A model generated the notes under the pieces. That model did not search any database. It saw only the letters and a program-made list of their open reading frames with translations, and was not told the DNA's origin. This document shows positions 59,942 to 64,000 of a stretch of DNA of 64,000 nt, piece by piece. The position numbers and the translations under genes are program-made. Each line of letters opens with the position of its first letter. The first letter of the stretch is position 1. This DNA comes from Filobasidium wieringae (Eukaryota; Basidiomycota; Tremellomycetes; Filobasidiales; Filobasidiaceae), in assembly GCA_001600055.1 (NCBI GenBank), contig BCIV01000007.1, positions 1 to 64,000 of the forward strand. The letters are read 5' to 3'.

Positions 59942-62308
59942 TCAGGTTGGAACGTGAATACTTTGCATCTGGTCAGGAAGCAAGATGTGAATACTGGAAC
60001 GCTTCGAGACTCATAGCTACAACGTACGAATGGGATATCAGAACTGCCATATTGTTTCGCAGGTCGGACCCACGTCGCGATCCGATCCGCCATGACATCC
60101 GCGTTGTCGCGGTCCAGAGGAATGATTACGCCGAGCTCGTAATTTCGGAGACTGACAGCGGATTAACAGGGGGGTTGTTATCTTCGAGTTTCTGTCATTA
60201 TGGATGGACGCAACTCACTAGATCTTTGGCTTTCCTTTAACACATGACAGATGGCCCTAGAGAAACGGTTTGAAGCCCAGTCACCCGCATATTATCCTTG
60301 CCTAACGCTCACCCAAGCGGCTTGAGAGAGATTGTGGGAGCCTGCTACATAAGCCCATCCGGTGTAGCGTTTCACCTCTGATGCAACCACATTTGCCTTA
60401 GAAGAGGTAACGACAGGGGATTTCGGTTTGAACAAGGCTATAACCATCTTCAGCGACAGAAACGGAGTGTCAATTGAAGGCCAGCTATCAAGCTGATTGA
60501 ATCACTCGCCTTTGTGTGCATAAGCATGCCACCGTATTTGCATACAGAATCGAAGAAGAACGGCTTTGTGTCGGGTGTAAAATGGCTTGATGTACAAAAC
60601 ATACTTCCCCCTCCCTGTAGGCCTAGTAGGCTGTCTTCTACCGTCCGCAGCGAAGGGAAAAGGAGCCTTAGTAGGGGTGGTGCTGGACTCTGGGAGATTT
60701 TCTGTTGGGCGAGCGATTGTACGGAGAGACCGCTGAAACATCCGTGAAGATGGCTGGCCCATTTCGGAGTCAGTTTACATAAGCTTGAACTCTACGTCAG
60801 AAAGTCAGCGCAGTAACCTGGGCCTTCAAGAGCAAGAGCAACCCACTTGAAACTCTATGTGAACCTCTTCGTTCGCTTGCGGAAGCCAGTTCTTCGCTCT
60901 GAGCTGTGAGGCGACATTGGCCATGCCCATATTAAGCATCTCATCATCAACATGATTTCCAGGTATACTCATGACAAGGATAGCCTCGACCTTTTTCCAA
61001 TCGAAATTGTATAGGAAATGCTTCCCGTCACTTGAAGAAGGCACAACGTGCTTGTTGATATGCCTCTGGCGTAATACTGCGACTGCTTGGTCCAGATGAG
61101 CAGCTTTGAAAAGTCTACGAAATTGCTCAGGCCATTCGTGAGTCGAAGAAGGCGAGCCAACCTTGGCCAAGGGGACATCTTGCACAAATACCGTCTATCG
61201 TGGAAGGAACCGTTATTTGATGAGATCCTGCACCTCATCCTGGACCATACTGACGTTGTTCATGAGAAGCCAGTCCGCACTGCGCAAGTTTGCACTGGTA
61301 ACTATCACCCTCAATCTCTTTCGGAAGAACAACAGCAGGAATTTCATGTGCTGACAGCCAAAGTTTCCCGGAAGGTATGCAGTAGAGACTATGGATCCCT
61401 GTCCAAAACCCTCCGTATACTCGTCCGCTTGTCGGACCTTTCCGTTGGATTCAAGGGTGGGTTGAGTGAAGAATATGGTGGGTACCAACTTAGGGTCTGG
61501 GAGGTGTTCCTGCAACCAGTCCATTTCCCAACAGTACGAAGCAGCAATAATCATCTGGATATGTGTTTTCTAGAATTTGCACAATGAGGAACGTCGCAAG
61601 CTCATCCCCCTAGCAAAGGAGAAGAGGCTAACTTACAGGGCCGATCAATTCCTCCAGGCTAAAAGTAGGTCCGTCAACTGGCACCAGTTGCGTCCTGACG
61701 CTACGATGCTCCCCATTCCAGTAAAGCTTCTCTGTCTCGCTTTGAGCGCTTGAACCGAGACTGAATCCCGTTGAATCCCATAGATCGTCTTCTTGACTTA
61801 GATCAATCACTTCGTTCTCCTTGAGTATTCGCGATTTTTTGTTTTGCATGGAGATATGTTCTCCTTCTTGCAGACCGACGTCGCGCTTGATGCCAGATGG
61901 TATTGACATTTTCGCTTCTTGCTCGGAGGCTCGTAACACCCTATAATGACCATCTCCTATCAACAAACTCCGGAGTGAATGAGCGGTCACCTACTGTTCG
62001 AGAACCTCTTCTTCTGACAAACCCGAGAACAGCTTAGCTTGCGCCTCCCTCAACGAATTCGTTGTCGATCTGCAATACTTAGATAAGGATTGCAATTATG
62101 GACCAGCGTATGATACCGTATTTCTCCTACCTGTCTGTTTGTAACAGACCCATTCTCATCATATGAGAAGGGGGTCGGATGTGTCGAGTTGCTTCCAAAG
62201 CTCTGTCCGCAATGAACCTTAAGGATTAGCAGATATTCTCGTCAATCTCATTCATACTAACCTCTGATACTCTTCCCAATCAGTGATGCCCGTACCATCT
62301 TTGCTCAT
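59942..62308 (-). CDS. TDP1: Tyrosyl-DNA phosphodiesterase with UIM-like motif
   Basis: Eleven exons (62308-62262, 62217-62131, 62069-61995, 61940-61637, 61554-61255, 61194-60847, 60791-60510, 60447-60313, 60256-60219, 60151-60028, 59968-59942) give 588 residues. Tdp1 removes trapped topoisomerase I peptides and other adducts from DNA 3' ends. Both HKN motifs are present: His240 and Lys242 in GCQHMKFLLLFF with VIVTSANLRSADW, and His479 and Lys481 in GGMLMHTKMVIALF with YVAGSHNLSQAAWGHL. RNYELGVIIPLDRD and DIPFMQSIHV close the protein. Residues 64-78 fit the ubiquitin-interacting motif (EEEVLEQVLRASEQE) except Val for the central Ala. Intron 7 has a GC donor (ACAAAG|gcgagt). The gene is convergent with SEC21, with 101 bp between stop codons. 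Confidence 0.92.
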
Positions 62309-62554
62309 ACTCACAGCCAGGGCGTCGGACGTCCACCTTGTGCGAGTGATAAATGTCAGGTCGTCGATGAAGCTTTCAAGTAGGTAAGTAGCAAGTAGGC
62401 ATGCTGAGATCAACCGATGAGTGATGGGCGATCAATATGATACCGAATATACAAACACGTCATGACGTAAGATGAAATGTTTGTTCATATTCTATTCTTA
62501 CAAGCTGGTATAATAATGTAACGTTCTCATGATTGACAGGACCTGCTGGATGTG

Positions 62555-64000
62555 TTACTGCCGGATGAACCGGTTGATTGTTGTCAAGATTTCCGGCCTA
62601 TTGGGGCCAGTAGGACTCGAGCGTTTGATTATACATTCACAGACCTGTCCCTTCTCTATCAAGGTCACGGTCTCTAGATCCAAGCTCACTTGAGCTTCTT
62701 GAGGACTATCGTGCGAGAACCAGTCTCGATTTCCTGCATACATATGTTTGGACTGCCCAGCTACCAATTCTGTATCGCCGGAAAGCTTGAAAGTTACGTC
62801 CTGTAAACTTTCCAGACCGTCTTGCTGAACGATCTGGCCGCCAAAAGGATGGTCGCGATGGTCGTTCTTATTGAGAGGATCGATCGTGTTGCCATTGTCC
62901 GATCCGCGCCGACCCGATGAACCGCTAAGAAGGGCAACAACAGCTGCTTGACAAGCCAAGCCAACGGTCGTTCCAAGCGATTCTGGTGGCGAAACAGGCA
63001 GATTTATGTGCTGAAGTAGAGGCATATTTGATACCAATAATTTGGATGTCATAGCCTACTCCCGCCCAGGCTTTAGCTTGTAGTACATCTGATATTCGAC
63101 CAAGAGTATTATTGCTCACCCAACTATCTAAATCCAACCTGACCGCTTCCCCGAAAGCCGTAATGTCGAGATATCTCAACATCTTCAGCGGTTCCAACGC
63201 TTGTAGAATAATCAGAAGGTCTCCGTTTTTAAGAGACTGTGACCCTATTTCGAGGAAAAGCGATTCCAATGTTTCTGCACAGGTTTCCCCGAGAACCTCT
63301 GCTATCTCGAGAAATTGAGGCAATTGAAATTGCGCTCCGCGCATATCTAAATAGGAAAGGCGAGGGCAATGTGACAGGATTCGTGATGCTGATACGACTG
63401 AGCCCAAATGAGCCGATCTAGCAGCAGTAATGCAAAGACTATGGAGTTTGGGCAGTAAGAGGCTTTCTTTCCAGCTGGTCCATCCCGGCAAGAAGAGCTG
63501 ATAAGATCGTCGCTCCACTTGTTGGCGATGGTCCACCCCTGAGGTGACATCCCCTTTGAGGGCAGCGTGATCCATGAAATGAAACCGCAAAGAGTCAAGT
63601 GACGAGCTGAGTGCTGCGATCATGTAAGAGGAGTCTCCAGCTCGGAAATGGTCAGTAGGATGGATTTCGATCGTGAGATCCCTTAGTACCGCCGGTGAAT
63701 AATGAAGGCGTCAGTGTATTTGCCCAGATTCGAGCAAGTTGGAGTGGAAGAAATACCTGACGTAACCTCTCAAGCGTTTGATCAATTTCGAATCTTCATT
63801 CAGTGCTGTTCTCAGCTCCATCAATCTCTTGGATTTTTTTGCGTCAAGGGTGATTCTGCCGATGACTAGAGGCCAAACTGCCTCTCTGATCGTGCGGCAG
63901 ACTTGAGACAAAATGGCCAACATCCGAATCGAGTCGTTGCGTAGCTTTTTGGGATCACTTCGTGTTGATGTATCAACCGGATCTATTGGATAAGTTGTAT
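62555..64000 (-). CDS. F-box/LRR-like protein, 5' end outside the window
   Basis: Exons >64000-63757, 63681-63035 and 62982-62555 join in frame; the start lies beyond the right edge. At least 438 residues are visible. The N-terminal visible part (MLAILSQVCRTIREAVWPLV, then IGRITL and YVRDLTIEI after splicing) has the style of the region just after an F-box, and the middle has leucine-rich, LRR-like strands (LPKLHSLCI, LSYLDMRG, LRYLDITAF). The C-terminal 140 residues are more polar, ending TTINRFIRQ. F-box proteins recruit targets to SCF ubiquitin ligases; the F-box itself (LPxE) is not in view, so this is an inference. It ends 247 bp upstream of TDP1, in the same direction. Confidence 0.6.

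Noticed and set aside
59841..60240. Extension of SEC21 beyond 59840 through a further splice
   Set aside because: The ending VMSAI at 59840 fits the gamma-COP C-terminus, and 59942-60240 is explained by TDP1 exons on the other strand.
61087..61587. Plus-strand 166-codon frame opposite TDP1
   Set aside because: The minus strand carries the conserved TDP1 motifs with matching splice sites; the plus frame has none.

Overview
The window looks like nuclear DNA of a basidiomycete yeast or filamentous fungus, most likely a tremellomycete. Genes are closely packed on both strands and cut by many short introns (mostly 45-80 nt, GT-AG). I could splice 24 protein genes in frame, with about 110 introns. 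Typical basidiomycete or general fungal families are present: a CPL1-like secreted cysteine-rich protein, an mpaB-type oxygenase, an ACS-family MFS permease, a Zn2Cys6 regulator, TAN1, SWI3 and Rad4. I found no RNA gene, insertion sequence, CRISPR array or viral gene.

Layout. 1-1625: gene-free, with a 395-bp tandem duplication and a short telomere-like tract, so possibly subtelomeric. 1.6-15.7 kb: accessory metabolism: GNAT acetyltransferase (-), secreted isochorismatase-like protein (+), mpaB/Lcp-type oxygenase (-), a stretch of unresolved or decayed membrane-protein sequence, MFS anion/allantoate-type permease (+), short-chain dehydrogenase (-) and GH13 alpha-glucosidase (+). 15.7-18.5 kb: nothing recognised. 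18.5-27.5 kb: PQ-loop vacuolar amino-acid transporter (+), Zn2Cys6 transcription factor (+), a 497-aa unknown protein (-) and a JMJD7-type JmjC hydroxylase (-). 28.7-30.5 kb: intronless GH3 glycosidase (-). 30.5-33.9 kb: gene-poor, with one doubtful gene.

33.9-46 kb: mitochondrial ribosomal protein bL17m (-) and mitochondrial acyl carrier protein (+), divergent from a 333-bp spacer; a single-pass membrane protein (+); a CPL1-like secreted protein (-); an NAD-dependent epimerase (+); the tRNA acetylation cofactor TAN1 (+); and a MESH1/HDDC3-type ppGpp hydrolase (-). 46-64 kb: chromatin, repair and trafficking: SWI3/RSC8 (+), Rad4/XPC (+), an unknown protein (+), coatomer gamma SEC21 (+), tyrosyl-DNA phosphodiesterase TDP1 (-) and an F-box-like protein (-) that runs off the right edge.

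The left part is enriched in nutrient uptake and carbohydrate genes, the right part in conserved housekeeping genes. I do not see a clear biosynthetic cluster or an unknown multi-gene system. The most unusual signals are in gene structure: four GC-AG introns sharing a GCRAGT donor, an 11-nt internal exon and an 8-nt terminal exon, a 40-unit CT microsatellite inside a frame-preserving intron, an intronless GH3 gene, and a UIM-like motif on TDP1. All exon boundaries were inferred by eye from splice signals, frame continuity and remembered family patterns; none was checked against RNA or a database.
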